A stretch of 57,586 bases of DNA. Origin: Clostridia bacterium (GTDB lineage Bacteria > Bacillota > Clostridia > TANB77 > CAG-508). The notes beneath the pieces are model-generated. The model did no database searches. It saw only the letters and a program-made list of their open reading frames with translations, and had not been told where the DNA came from. The stretch is from NCBI GenBank assembly GCA_017458285.1, contig JAFTFU010000142.1, forward strand, positions 1-57,586. Reading direction: 5' to 3'. The translations under genes were made by a program, and so were the position numbers. Of the stretch, positions 8,325 to 16,788 are shown in pieces; the stretch's first letter is position 1, and every line of letters begins with the position of its first letter.

Positions 8325-9188
8325 TCAAAACTCTGTAAAATTCAAGAAGCATTTACCATTTAAATAATCAAAGCAAGAGCCATCAGAAGAAAAATTAAAC
8401 TTAAGCATATAGCTATGAAGTTTCTGAGAAGAAGCCTTAAACATTTTATTAACATCATAATTACCATATTTACCGTCACCAACAATAGGCAAACCAATAT
8501 GAGCAAGATGAGCTCTAATCTGATGAGTTTTACCAGTTTCAATCTGAACATCCAAAAGAGAAGTATTATTCTCAAAAGAATTCAAAACAGTAAAAAAAGT
8601 AATAATCTTCTGATATCCAGGTTTAGGAGAATCAGAAATAAAAACCAAAGATTTCTTAGCATCTTTAAAAAGAAAAGCCTCCATTCTGCAATAAGAAACC
8701 TTAGGAATACCATAAACTAAAGCAAGATAATGTTTTTCAACCTCATGATTTTTAAATTTATCAAGCAAAAATTCAAGAGAAGCTTCATTTTTAGCAAACA
8801 AAACCAATCCAGAAGTATTTCTATCAAGCCTATGACAAGGCATAGGTTTAAAAACAGCATCACGATAAATTTCGTGAACTTTGCAAGTCAAACTATCCTT
8901 TCCAGTTACTTCAATACCAGAAGGTTTATTAATAACTAAAATATTATCATCTTCAGAAATAATTTCAAGATTAAATTTAGGAAATAAAACATCATCCACA
9001 ATATAAACTTGAACAATATCTCCTGTATGAACGACCGTATCAGTACTAATACGAACATTGTTTATTCTAATATCCTTTTTTCTCAAATACTTATGAACAG
9101 TATTTAAAGAAAGACTTGGAAAAGTAGAAGTTAATAGAAAAGTGATTTTTTTATTATCAAATTTTTTTTCAACATTTATAGTTCTCAT
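8325..9188 (-). CDS. RluA-family pseudouridine synthase
   Basis: 287 residues. The enzyme converts specific uridines in rRNA (or tRNA) to pseudouridine. An N-terminal S4-like RNA-binding part (about 10-65: LNTVHKYLRKKDIRINNVRI) precedes the catalytic domain, with IINKPSG-type motif VINKPSGIEV, the catalytic Asp in HRLDRNTSG at about 135, and the HQIRAHLAHIGLPIVGD motif near 245. The ATG at 9188 is chosen because GGAGG lies seven bases before it; an ATG at 9203 overlaps that ribosome site. The exact target among RluB/C/D-like activities cannot be read from the sequence. Confidence 0.92.
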   Translation of the reverse strand: MRTINVEKKFDNKKITFLLTSTFPSLSLNTVHKYLRKKDIRINNVRISTDTVVHTGDIVQVYIVDDVLFPKFNLEIISEDDNILVINKPSGIEVTGKDSLTCKVHEIYRDAVFKPMPCHRLDRNTSGLVLFAKNEASLEFLLDKFKNHEVEKHYLALVYGIPKVSYCRMEAFLFKDAKKSLVFISDSPKPGYQKIITFFTVLNSFENNTSLLDVQIETGKTHQIRAHLAHIGLPIVGDGKYGNYDVNKMFKASSQKLHSYMLKFNFSSDGSCFDYLNGKCFLNFTEF

Positions 9189-9229
9189 AAATTTAGCCTC
9201 CATTTAATATAATTATAATAACATGAAAA

Positions 9230-9370
9230 CATAAAAAACAAAAGCAGTAAAAAAGAGTAAAAAAAAGAAAAAAAGAGAATAAAAGAGAAAAAAACGGACA
9301 TAATACTAAAAAAAGGAAATAAAAAGTCGAAAAAAAGACAAACAAAAAATAAAAAGGTTTCCATAATTTG
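9230..9370. other. A-rich homopurine tract at the strand switch
   Basis: About 140 bases are nearly free of C and T, with repeated runs of five to nine A separated by G or GAG. They lie between the divergent RluA-type gene and the M23 peptidase gene, where the gene direction changes for tens of kilobases. No reading frame is supported. The repeated A-tracts suggest bent DNA. Confidence 0.6.
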
Positions 9371-9396
9371 AAAAAAAAGAAAAAATATGGTATAAT
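9368..9396 (+). promoter_or_regulatory. sigma-A promoter of the M23 peptidase gene
   Basis: TTGAAA (9368-9373), a 17-base spacer ending in TGG, and TATAAT (9391-9396) stand about 30 bases before the coding region. Confidence 0.75.
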
Positions 9397-9426
9397 AAAA
9401 AGCGTTCGCGCAAAAAAAAAAGGAGA

Positions 9427-10410
9427 GTGTATATTATTTTAATAAACGAGTTAAAACACACTACAAAAGAGATATTTAAGATTTTAGGTATAATGGCAAT
9501 TGCATTTTGGGTAATAATCGCGATAATAGTAATAAAATATAAACCAATGTATGAAGTAACATTATCAGGCGAAAAAATAGGGCTAATAGAAAATCAAAAA
9601 GAATTTGAAAACAGTTTAGAAGAAAATTTAATAAATATAAATGGAAAAAATGTAGATAATATTACTTTAACAGAAAAGCCAGAATATGAATTAAAATTAG
9701 TAAGTAGAGACGAACAAACAAACGAAGAAGAAATTTTAACTGCAATAAATGAAACAGTAACAACAACATATAAATGTTATGCAGTAACATTAGATGATAA
9801 TGTAAAAGCATATGTAGACACATTTGAAGAAGCAACAAAAATAGTAGAAGATATAAAAAGCGAATATGAAAACGATTTAGATTTAAATCTACAAATCGTA
9901 GAAAAATATACTCAAAACATGGATGAACTTACAACAGAAACAGTTGAAGTTGCAGAAAACAACATATCAAATGAAGTTGAAGTAATTATAGAAGAAAATA
10001 AATATGTAAAAATAAACGGAGTAAAATTAGCATCAATGCCGATAGACGTATCTTATAGATTAACATCCAGATTTGGGGAAGTAAGCAGTATAAGAAACAT
10101 GAGCTCACATAAAGGGTTAGACATAGCATGTGCTGCAGGAAGTAACATAAAAGCAGTTGCGGATGGAACAGTAATAGCTTCAAGTTATAATGGAAGCTAT
10201 GGTAACTTAGTAAAAATTGACCACGGAAATGGAGTTCAAACTTGGTATGCACACTGTAGTAAATTATATGCAAAAGTTGGTCAAAAGGTAAAAGCCGGAG
10301 ATGTAATTGCAGCAGTTGGTTCAACAGGAAATTCTACAGGACCACACTTACACTTAGAAATAAGAATTAACGGGGCAGCAGTTAACCCACAAAAATATAT
10401 TTATAATTAA
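9427..10410 (+). CDS. membrane-anchored M23 peptidase
   Basis: About 327 residues. A membrane segment (about 17-35: KILGIMAIAFWVIIAIIVI) is followed by an extracytoplasmic region of about 180 residues, rich in Glu and Thr, then a C-terminal M23 metallopeptidase domain (about 215-327). Zinc ligands are in SHKGLDIA (His and Asp) and HLHLE. The domain also has YGNLVKIDHGNG and the WYAH element. Such enzymes cut peptide crosslinks of peptidoglycan. The start is uncertain: GTG at 9427 lies only one base after AAAGGAG, and the better-spaced codons are ATT and ATA. A hairpin terminator follows. Confidence 0.88.
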   Translation: MYIILINELKHTTKEIFKILGIMAIAFWVIIAIIVIKYKPMYEVTLSGEKIGLIENQKEFENSLEENLININGKNVDNITLTEKPEYELKLVSRDEQTNEEEILTAINETVTTTYKCYAVTLDDNVKAYVDTFEEATKIVEDIKSEYENDLDLNLQIVEKYTQNMDELTTETVEVAENNISNEVEVIIEENKYVKINGVKLASMPIDVSYRLTSRFGEVSSIRNMSSHKGLDIACAAGSNIKAVADGTVIASSYNGSYGNLVKIDHGNGVQTWYAHCSKLYAKVGQKVKAGDVIAAVGSTGNSTGPHLHLEIRINGAAVNPQKYIYN

Positions 10411-10412
10411 GG

Positions 10413-10439
10413 GGGCATATTAAAAATGCCTTCTTTTTA
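10413..10439 (+). terminator. intrinsic terminator
   Basis: GGCAT/ATGCC around a TATTAAAA-type loop, then TTCTTTTT, lies three bases after the M23 peptidase stop. Confidence 0.7.
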
Positions 10440-10583
10440 TGTTAGAAAGGACAAATTCATTAAAAATTATCTTATACTTGATTAAAAGTGTATATAAAAT
10501 AATTATCTATATAATTTTATAAAATACAGACAAAATCAATTAAAGAAAAATTAATGAATTTAGTTTTAAACTTAAAAAACAAG

Positions 10584-10612
10584 TTGCGAATTTGTAAAGA
10601 ATATAGTAAAAT
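10584..10612 (+). promoter_or_regulatory. probable sigma-A promoter of recD2
   Basis: TTGCGA (10584-10589), a 17-base spacer and TAAAAT (10607-10612) lie 33 bases before the recD2 TTG start. Confidence 0.55.
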
Positions 10613-10645
10613 ACAAAATAAAATTAAAAGAAAAGAGAGAAAAAA

Positions 10646-12871
10646 TTGGAAATTCAAGGAGTAATAACAGAAATAATATATCAAAATGAAGTAAATAGTT
10701 ACACAATTGCTGAAATAGAGATGGAAGAGGAAGAAACAACAATAGTTGGATATCTACCATTTATAAATATAGGAGACACCTTAAAATTAACTGGAAAATA
10801 TGTAGAACATAGAGATTATGGAATGCAATTTAAGATAGAAACATTTGAAAAAGTAATGCCACAAACACTAGATGCATTAGAAAGATATTTGTCAAATGGA
10901 GCAATTAAAGGTGTAGGACCTGCAACAGCAAGAAAAATTATAAAAAAATTTGGAGAAGAAACAATAGATGTACTTAGATATTATCCTGAAAAACTAGCAA
11001 CTGTATCAGGAATATCAATGGCAAAGGCAACTGAAATTTCACATCAATTTGTAGAAAATTGGGAAGTTTGGCAAATTGTAGGTTTCTTAGAAAAATTTGG
11101 AATAGGAACAGAAAATGCTAAAAAGGTATATGATTTATTTGGAATAAGAGCAATTGAAGAAATTCAAGCAAATCCATATATTTTAATAGATATTGTAAGA
11201 GGTATTGAGTTTAGAAAAATTGATAAAATGGCATTAGACTTAGGAATTGGACTAAATAATGATAAAAGGGTTGAAAGTGCCATAAAATATGCATTAATAA
11301 ATATTACTTACAATGGGCATTGCTGTGCACAAAAAGAGCAATTAATTGAATTTGTACAAACTCTAATTGGAGTGGAAAAACAAGATGTAGAAAATTCACT
11401 GATAAATTTAAAAATGAAAAATAACATTGTAATTGAACAAAGAGATGAATTTGAATGGGTTTACTTACAATCTTTTTACGTTGCAGAAAAAAATGTTGCT
11501 GAAAATATAATGAGATTGCAAAAAGCCAAAAATACTAAAAAGATTATGAGCATAAAAACAGAAATAAGAATTGTAGAACAAGATTTAGATATAGAACTTT
11601 CTGAAAAACAAAAAGAAGCGGTTGAGATGATAAGTAATCAAAATGTTTCTATTATAACAGGAGGCCCAGGAACAGGAAAAACAACAATTATAAAGACAAT
11701 TCTAGAAATATATAAAAAGAAAAAATACAAAGTAGTATTAGCAGCTCCAACAGGTAGAGCAGCAAAAAGAATGACTGAAACAACAGGAGAAGAAGCTAGT
11801 ACCTTACATAGATTATTGGAAATAGGGAAGATAGATGACAACGCAATTTATAAGGATGAAAAGGAAATACAAATAGCACCAATTGATGCAGATGTAGTAA
11901 TAGTTGATGAAATGTCAATGGTAGATATATTTTTAATGAATTATTTAAGCAAAAGTATTTATATGGGAACAAAACTAATACTTGTAGGAGATTTTGACCA
12001 ATTATCTTCAGTAGGGCCAGGTAGTGTTCTTAAAGATTTGATTGAATCAAATAGAATTGAAACTATACATCTTGACAAAGTCTTTAGACAAGCAGCAAAA
12101 AGCAAAATAATAGTAAATGCCCATAGAGTAAATAAAGGAGAAGGTTTTATATCAAAAGAAGAAGAGGAAATGAACTCAAAACAAGACTTCTTTTTTATAA
12201 AACAGATTAGCCAAGAAAGAATGTTAGAAGAAGTAATTTCACTTTGTAATGGAAGATTACAAAAATTTGGAGATTACGATTTCTTTCAAAATATTCAAGT
12301 ACTTACTCCAACAAAAAAAGGAAGTTTAGGTACGAAAGAATTAAATAAATCATTACAAGCAATTTTAAATGCGGCAATGGACGGAAAAAGAGAAAGAGTA
12401 AATGGCGGAGCAATTTTCAGAGAAGGCGACAGAGTAATGCAAATTAAAAATAATTATGATATGTTTTGGGAAAGAAAATACGAAAATTCTGATGAATACG
12501 AAAATGGAAACGGAATTTTTAATGGTGAAATTGGAAGAATTGTTAGAATTAATGATATTGAAAAGATTGTAAAAGTTAAGTTTGACGATGATAAAATTTG
12601 CTGGTATGAATTTTCTGAACTTGACCAACTTGAACATAGTTATTGTATTACTATCCATAAAGCTCAAGGAAGTGAGTTTGATGTTGTTATTATGGTTATT
12701 CCTCCAAGTGCTCCTATGCTTCTTACTCGTAATTTGCTTTATACTGGTATTACTCGTGCTAAAAAGCTACTTATTGTTATTAGTAATCCTAATATTATTG
12801 ATTATATGACTAATAATGTTGATAGTAAAAAGAGAAATACTGGCTTATGTTTTAAGCTTAGGTGTTTATAA
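10646..12871 (+). CDS. recD2: SF1 DNA helicase RecD2
   Basis: 741 residues, the usual size for RecD2, a 5'-3' helicase acting in DNA repair without RecBC. The N-terminal domain (about 1-90) and helix-hairpin-helix repeats (about 90-180: GAIKGVGPATARKIIKKFG, VSGISMAKATEI) precede the RecA-like domains with Walker A GGPGTGKTT at about 339-347, APTGRAAKRM, DEMSMVD (motif II), GDFDQLSSVGPG (motif III), and the C-terminal ITIHKAQGSEFD and ALLYTGITRAKK-like motif. The TTG at 10646 follows GAGAGAAAAA. Codons in the last 250 bases switch from A-ending to T-ending, unlike the rest of the gene. Confidence 0.93.
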   Translation: MEIQGVITEIIYQNEVNSYTIAEIEMEEEETTIVGYLPFINIGDTLKLTGKYVEHRDYGMQFKIETFEKVMPQTLDALERYLSNGAIKGVGPATARKIIKKFGEETIDVLRYYPEKLATVSGISMAKATEISHQFVENWEVWQIVGFLEKFGIGTENAKKVYDLFGIRAIEEIQANPYILIDIVRGIEFRKIDKMALDLGIGLNNDKRVESAIKYALINITYNGHCCAQKEQLIEFVQTLIGVEKQDVENSLINLKMKNNIVIEQRDEFEWVYLQSFYVAEKNVAENIMRLQKAKNTKKIMSIKTEIRIVEQDLDIELSEKQKEAVEMISNQNVSIITGGPGTGKTTIIKTILEIYKKKKYKVVLAAPTGRAAKRMTETTGEEASTLHRLLEIGKIDDNAIYKDEKEIQIAPIDADVVIVDEMSMVDIFLMNYLSKSIYMGTKLILVGDFDQLSSVGPGSVLKDLIESNRIETIHLDKVFRQAAKSKIIVNAHRVNKGEGFISKEEEEMNSKQDFFFIKQISQERMLEEVISLCNGRLQKFGDYDFFQNIQVLTPTKKGSLGTKELNKSLQAILNAAMDGKRERVNGGAIFREGDRVMQIKNNYDMFWERKYENSDEYENGNGIFNGEIGRIVRINDIEKIVKVKFDDDKICWYEFSELDQLEHSYCITIHKAQGSEFDVVIMVIPPSAPMLLTRNLLYTGITRAKKLLIVISNPNIIDYMTNNVDSKKRNTGLCFKLRCL

Positions 12872-12923
12872 TTTATCATAAATTTTTAAAATCTAAAAAA
12901 TAATAAAAAGGTAGGGAAGAAAA

Positions 12924-13568
12924 ATAATACAAAAAATACTAGACTTAATATATCCACCAGTGTGTGGAAAATGTGGAAAACTAGATAAAAATTGGCTATG
13001 CAATAAATGCAAAAAAGAGCTAAAAAAATATTACAATTTGCAAATAGACAAATATGGAGAGCCAAAAAACTTTGATGAACACATATATCTATTCAAATAT
13101 GAAGCGGCAATAAGAGAAGAAATAATAAAATACAAATTCCAAGAAAAATCATACAAATACAAAATGCTAACAAAAATAATATTAAGTAAAAAAAACACTT
13201 GTGATAAAATAGAAGAATATGATATAATACTGCCAGTTCCGATAAGCAAGGAAAGAAAAAAACAAAGAGGATACAACCAAAGTGAGCTTATAGCAAGAGA
13301 AATAAGCAAAAATCTAAAAATAGAATATGTAAAAAACGTACTAAAAAAGCAAAAAAACACAGTAGCACAAAGCCTACTAAACAAAGAACAAAGAGAAGAA
13401 AATGCAAGAGGAGCATATACGTTAAAAAATTCAAAAAAGATACAAAACAAAAAAATACTATTATTAGATGACATATTCACAACAGGAAGCACAGTAGGTG
13501 AATGTTGCAGAATATTAAGAAGTGCTAGTCCTCAAAAAATCGGAGTATTAACAATTGCAAAAGATTAA
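12924..13568 (+). CDS. comF: ComF-family phosphoribosyltransferase
   Basis: About 214 residues if started at ATA 12924, or 202 from GTG 12960. ComF takes part in DNA uptake; related proteins have a PRTase fold. The N-terminal zinc finger has CGKCG and CNKCKKE, and the PRPP loop is ILLLDDIFTTGST at about 175-187. RGYNQSELIA is the family core motif. The family normally begins ILDLIYPPxCxxC; that stretch is encoded upstream of the GTG, and TAG at 12912 limits the frame. The only codons fitting a start next to AGGGAAG are ATA codons, so a non-standard start or a sequence error is likely. It lies about 50 bases after recD2. Confidence 0.85.
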   Translation: MIQKILDLIYPPVCGKCGKLDKNWLCNKCKKELKKYYNLQIDKYGEPKNFDEHIYLFKYEAAIREEIIKYKFQEKSYKYKMLTKIILSKKNTCDKIEEYDIILPVPISKERKKQRGYNQSELIAREISKNLKIEYVKNVLKKQKNTVAQSLLNKEQREENARGAYTLKNSKKIQNKKILLLDDIFTTGSTVGECCRILRSASPQKIGVLTIAKD

Positions 13569-13598
13569 AAGGTATGTAACCTTAGAAAGGACAAAAGT

Positions 13599-15545
13599 AT
13601 GGAAGAATTGGTAGAAAGTATATTAGATTATATTAGAGCAGATTATACAGATTACGCAATAATGATAAATGGAGAATGGGGATCTGGAAAAACATATTTC
13701 TGGAACAATAAAATAAGAAAAAAGATTGATTCCACAAAAATAAACGGAAAACAATATACAACCATATATATGTCTTTATATGGAATATCAAACTTAGAAG
13801 AAATAAGTAAAAAAATATTTATTGAAACCACACAATTAATGGATAAAAATTTAAGAAAATACATGAATTCACATGGACAAGCATCAATTCCAGAATACGC
13901 AAAAACAGGACTCGACATGGCAAACTTATTTGGAGTTTCACAAAATTCAAATAAAGTAGATTATGGAGATTTCTTCACAACAGACGATAAAGTATTATGC
14001 TTTGACGACTTAGAAAGAGCAAATGTAGATGTAATAGATATTTTAGGATATATCAATAATTTTGTTGAACATGACCACATAAAAACAATAATAATATGCA
14101 ATGAAAAAGAACTATCAACAAAATTAAAAAGTTCAAATCTTGAAATGAAAACATTTATAGCAACATATCTTTTAGACAAACAAGGAAACTTAAATGTAGA
14201 AGACAAACCATTAGTTGAAAAAATAAAAAATCAAATAGAAGATGTATTTGATAAAGCAAACGAATATGAAAGAATAAAAGAAAAATTAATAGGCGAAACT
14301 TTTGAATATGCACCACAATTTGATTACATTATAAATGGAATATTAATGAGATATGAAAAAGATCCAGAATTAATAAGATTTTTAAGACAAAACACAAGGC
14401 TCATTACAACAACATTTGAGAAAAGTGGAACACGAAATTTACGTATTTTAAAACATGCGATAAACGATTTCAAAAAAATATTTGAAATGGTAAACAAACA
14501 TTATCCAAACACAAACAATAGAATAATGCAAACAATGCTAATGTTTACAATTGCAATTTCATTTGAAATTAAAGCAGGAAAAATAACAAAGCAAAAATTT
14601 GAAAACATACAAAATAATGAAGAATATAGAGCTCTTCTTGTATCATCAAGAGTTTTTGCAGATAACAAGCAATTTTATATAAAAGAATTTGATAATAACT
14701 ATTATTATAACTTTAAAGCAGAATATAAATTCTTTAAATTCATAGAATATTATGTACGTACAAGAATATTTGATATGAAGATTTTTAAAGACGATATGGA
14801 AATAATAATAAACACAGTAGATACAGAAAATCTGCCAGCATACAAAAAACTACTTACAGAAGAGTATTGGAAAATATCAGATGATAAATTTTTATCTGTA
14901 ACAGATGAAATTTTAGATGATGTAAAACAAGGAAAAATTGAATTAATAGATATAGTAAAATTGTATGCATATTTCATATATTTCTCTAAAAAGAAGCTAA
15001 TTCCAACAGATATAGAAACTCTAAAATCAATTTTCTTAGTTGGAATGAATTTATCATCAGTTAATTCAACATATTGTATGAATGTAGAAGAAGAGTTAGA
15101 CACAATATCAATAGACAATGACGCCCAAGAAATGGAAGAAATATTAAATAAATTTAATGAATTAAATGAACAATTAAAAGAAAAACAATTATTTGAAAAA
15201 GCAAATGAAATATTAAAAAATATTCCAATGAAAATGGAAATATTTTATGAGAGATTTGAAAATGAGTGTATGAATATACCAATTTTTAGATACTATGATG
15301 CATATCAAATGTTCCAAAGAATTTCTTGCGCAAGTAATGAAGATATAATGATTATTAAAGATAGATTATTAAAACGTTCAAAAGAACATGCAAAAGAGCT
15401 AAAATCCGAGATCGATAATTTTAAACAATTGAAAAAGATTATTGAAGATTATACTAATGGAAAGACTACTACAATTAAAAATGTTATACTTAAAGAACTT
15501 TCTAAAAATATTGATACTATTATTTCAAATTATGAAAGTGCTTAA
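13599..15545 (+). CDS. KAP-type P-loop NTPase
   Basis: 648 residues. Walker A GEWGSGKTYFW is at about 24-34 and Walker B with VLCFDDLERA at about 131-140, followed by IICNEKEL at sensor-1 position; this matches KAP-family NTPases. There is no clear membrane segment, although many KAP proteins have one. The C-terminal half is helical and rich in Lys, Glu and Ile, with a coiled-coil-like stretch at about 510-545 and 610-640. The ATG has AGAAAGGACA upstream, 30 bases after comF. KAP NTPases are found in plasmids, phages and some defence loci; no partner gene is seen here, so the role is open. Confidence 0.8.
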   Translation: MEELVESILDYIRADYTDYAIMINGEWGSGKTYFWNNKIRKKIDSTKINGKQYTTIYMSLYGISNLEEISKKIFIETTQLMDKNLRKYMNSHGQASIPEYAKTGLDMANLFGVSQNSNKVDYGDFFTTDDKVLCFDDLERANVDVIDILGYINNFVEHDHIKTIIICNEKELSTKLKSSNLEMKTFIATYLLDKQGNLNVEDKPLVEKIKNQIEDVFDKANEYERIKEKLIGETFEYAPQFDYIINGILMRYEKDPELIRFLRQNTRLITTTFEKSGTRNLRILKHAINDFKKIFEMVNKHYPNTNNRIMQTMLMFTIAISFEIKAGKITKQKFENIQNNEEYRALLVSSRVFADNKQFYIKEFDNNYYYNFKAEYKFFKFIEYYVRTRIFDMKIFKDDMEIIINTVDTENLPAYKKLLTEEYWKISDDKFLSVTDEILDDVKQGKIELIDIVKLYAYFIYFSKKKLIPTDIETLKSIFLVGMNLSSVNSTYCMNVEEELDTISIDNDAQEMEEILNKFNELNEQLKEKQLFEKANEILKNIPMKMEIFYERFENECMNIPIFRYYDAYQMFQRISCASNEDIMIIKDRLLKRSKEHAKELKSEIDNFKQLKKIIEDYTNGKTTTIKNVILKELSKNIDTIISNYESA

Positions 15546-15582
15546 AATTGTATAAGTAAAAATAATAAATATAAAATAAATA

Positions 15583-15613
15583 AAAGCGGACTTAAGTACT
15601 TTAAGTTCGCTTT
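15583..15613. terminator. hairpin after the KAP gene
   Basis: AAAGCG-g-ACTTAA pairs with TTAAGT-t-CGCTTT. The T-run on the plus strand is only three bases, while on the minus strand the hairpin is followed by TTTATTTATTTT, so termination on the plus strand is uncertain. Confidence 0.45.
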
Positions 15614-15673
15614 AAAAAGACATAACTGCAAGTTATAAATGCGGCTAAAAAATGAAAACGAAAGGAAAAAATA

Positions 15674-15967
15674 ATGGAACAAATTTTAACAATAAAAAAC
15701 ATACTAATATATTTTATTATAATAAACTGCATAGGATTTTTATCAATGTTGATAGATAAACAAAAAGCTAAAAAAGGAGCATGGAGAATTCCAGAAAAAA
15801 CATTATTTATAATTGCAATTTTAGGAGGAAGTATTGGTTCAATTTTTGGAATGTATTCTTTTAGACATAAGACAAAAAAGCTTAAGTTTTCTGTAGGAAT
15901 ACCAGTTATAATAGTGCTACAAATTATGCTGATTTTATATCTAGTTAAAGGCAATTTAACAGTATAA
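15674..15967 (+). CDS. DUF1294 family small membrane protein
   Basis: 97 residues with three hydrophobic segments (about 8-27, 44-62, 74-92). The family pattern is visible: a first helix ending in MLIDKQKAKKGAWRIPE, then LGGSIGSIFGMYSFRHKTKK. These short proteins are common in Bacillota; the function is unknown. The ATG follows AAAGGAAAAA. The DnaA-box region lies just downstream. Confidence 0.88.
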   Translation: MEQILTIKNILIYFIIINCIGFLSMLIDKQKAKKGAWRIPEKTLFIIAILGGSIGSIFGMYSFRHKTKKLKFSVGIPVIIVLQIMLILYLVKGNLTV

Positions 15968-16053
15968 ATCAACATAAAATATCGCCGTTAAGTGCACATA
16001 ATAATTACAAATAAAATGTCCCAATAAAGTAAAAAAAGTTTTCAACAATCCAC

Positions 16054-16240
16054 TGTGAATAAATCAAAAAATAAAGTGGGTATTTATAAGTTATTCACAA
16101 CTTTTTCCACAGTTTCCACAATAGCTGTGGAAAACTTTTAACAAACATAAGCTTGGTTTTAAGGCAACATAAAATGTCAAAAAAATAAAAAAATTGTAGC
16201 AAAATGAAAAAAATAAAAATATAATATATAAAAAAGACGC
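16054..16240. other. DnaA-box cluster next to an AT-rich stretch
   Basis: Within 81 bases there are two perfect DnaA 9-mers, TTATTCACA at 16091-16099 (plus) and its complement TGTGAATAA at 16054-16062, and near matches TTTTCCACA at 16103-16111, GTTTCCACA at 16112-16120 and TGTGGAAAA at 16126-16134. TTTTCCACAG and CTGTGGAAAA also form an inverted repeat. To the right (about 16170-16240) is a run almost free of G and C, as in an unwinding element. The 360-base gap has no gene. It could be an origin, or a DnaA-titration or regulatory site. Confidence 0.65.
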
Positions 16241-16327
16241 TTCAAGCAGAATAATGTTTGAAAATGTCTGAAAATAATAAAAAAAGAAAGAATTTGAAAA
16301 ACTTTGTTGATATTGGGAGGAAAAGAA

Positions 16328-16660
16328 ATGTTTAGAATACAAAGGATGTGCTGTAGACAAATAGAGCAAAACTCAATTGAATATAGTGAACTTATAGAAA
16401 AAATAAAAAATGGAGCTATACTAGTCGATGTAAGAAGCCCACAAGAATATAGAGAAGGTCACTTAGATCACGCAATTTCAATACCGGAATATGAAATTAA
16501 AAGAAATATATTAAATATAATTCCAAATAAACAAACAGAGGTTGTTTTATATTGTTCATATGGAGGTAGAAGTAAAAGAGCAGGTGACATTATGAAAAGA
16601 TATGGATATGCCAATGTTTATGAACTAGATGGAGGACTAGAAAAACTTCAAAATTATTGA
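16328..16660 (+). CDS. rhodanese-like sulfurtransferase domain protein
   Basis: 110 residues forming one rhodanese domain. LVDVRSPQEYREGHLDHAI is at about 38-56 and the active-site loop CSYGGRSKRA at about 80-89, with the catalytic Cys present. Such single-domain proteins carry persulfide sulfur. The ATG at 16328 is chosen for GGGAGGAAAAGAA directly upstream. The N-terminus has two adjacent Cys (MCC). No operon partner is evident; lepA follows with its own promoter. Confidence 0.85.
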   Translation: MFRIQRMCCRQIEQNSIEYSELIEKIKNGAILVDVRSPQEYREGHLDHAISIPEYEIKRNILNIIPNKQTEVVLYCSYGGRSKRAGDIMKRYGYANVYELDGGLEKLQNY

Positions 16661-16714
16661 TTTTCATAACAAAACAAGCTTCAATTAAAAACCATAATTA
16701 AATAAAAAATACTA

Positions 16715-16743
16715 TTGAGATTTGGCTAAAAATATGTTACAAT
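16715..16743 (+). promoter_or_regulatory. sigma-A promoter of lepA
   Basis: TTGAGA (16715-16720), a 17-base spacer and TACAAT (16738-16743) lie about 45 bases before the lepA start. Confidence 0.7.
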
Positions 16744-16788
16744 ACAATGGACAGAATTTACGAGAAAATAAAAATAAATGGAGGCAAA

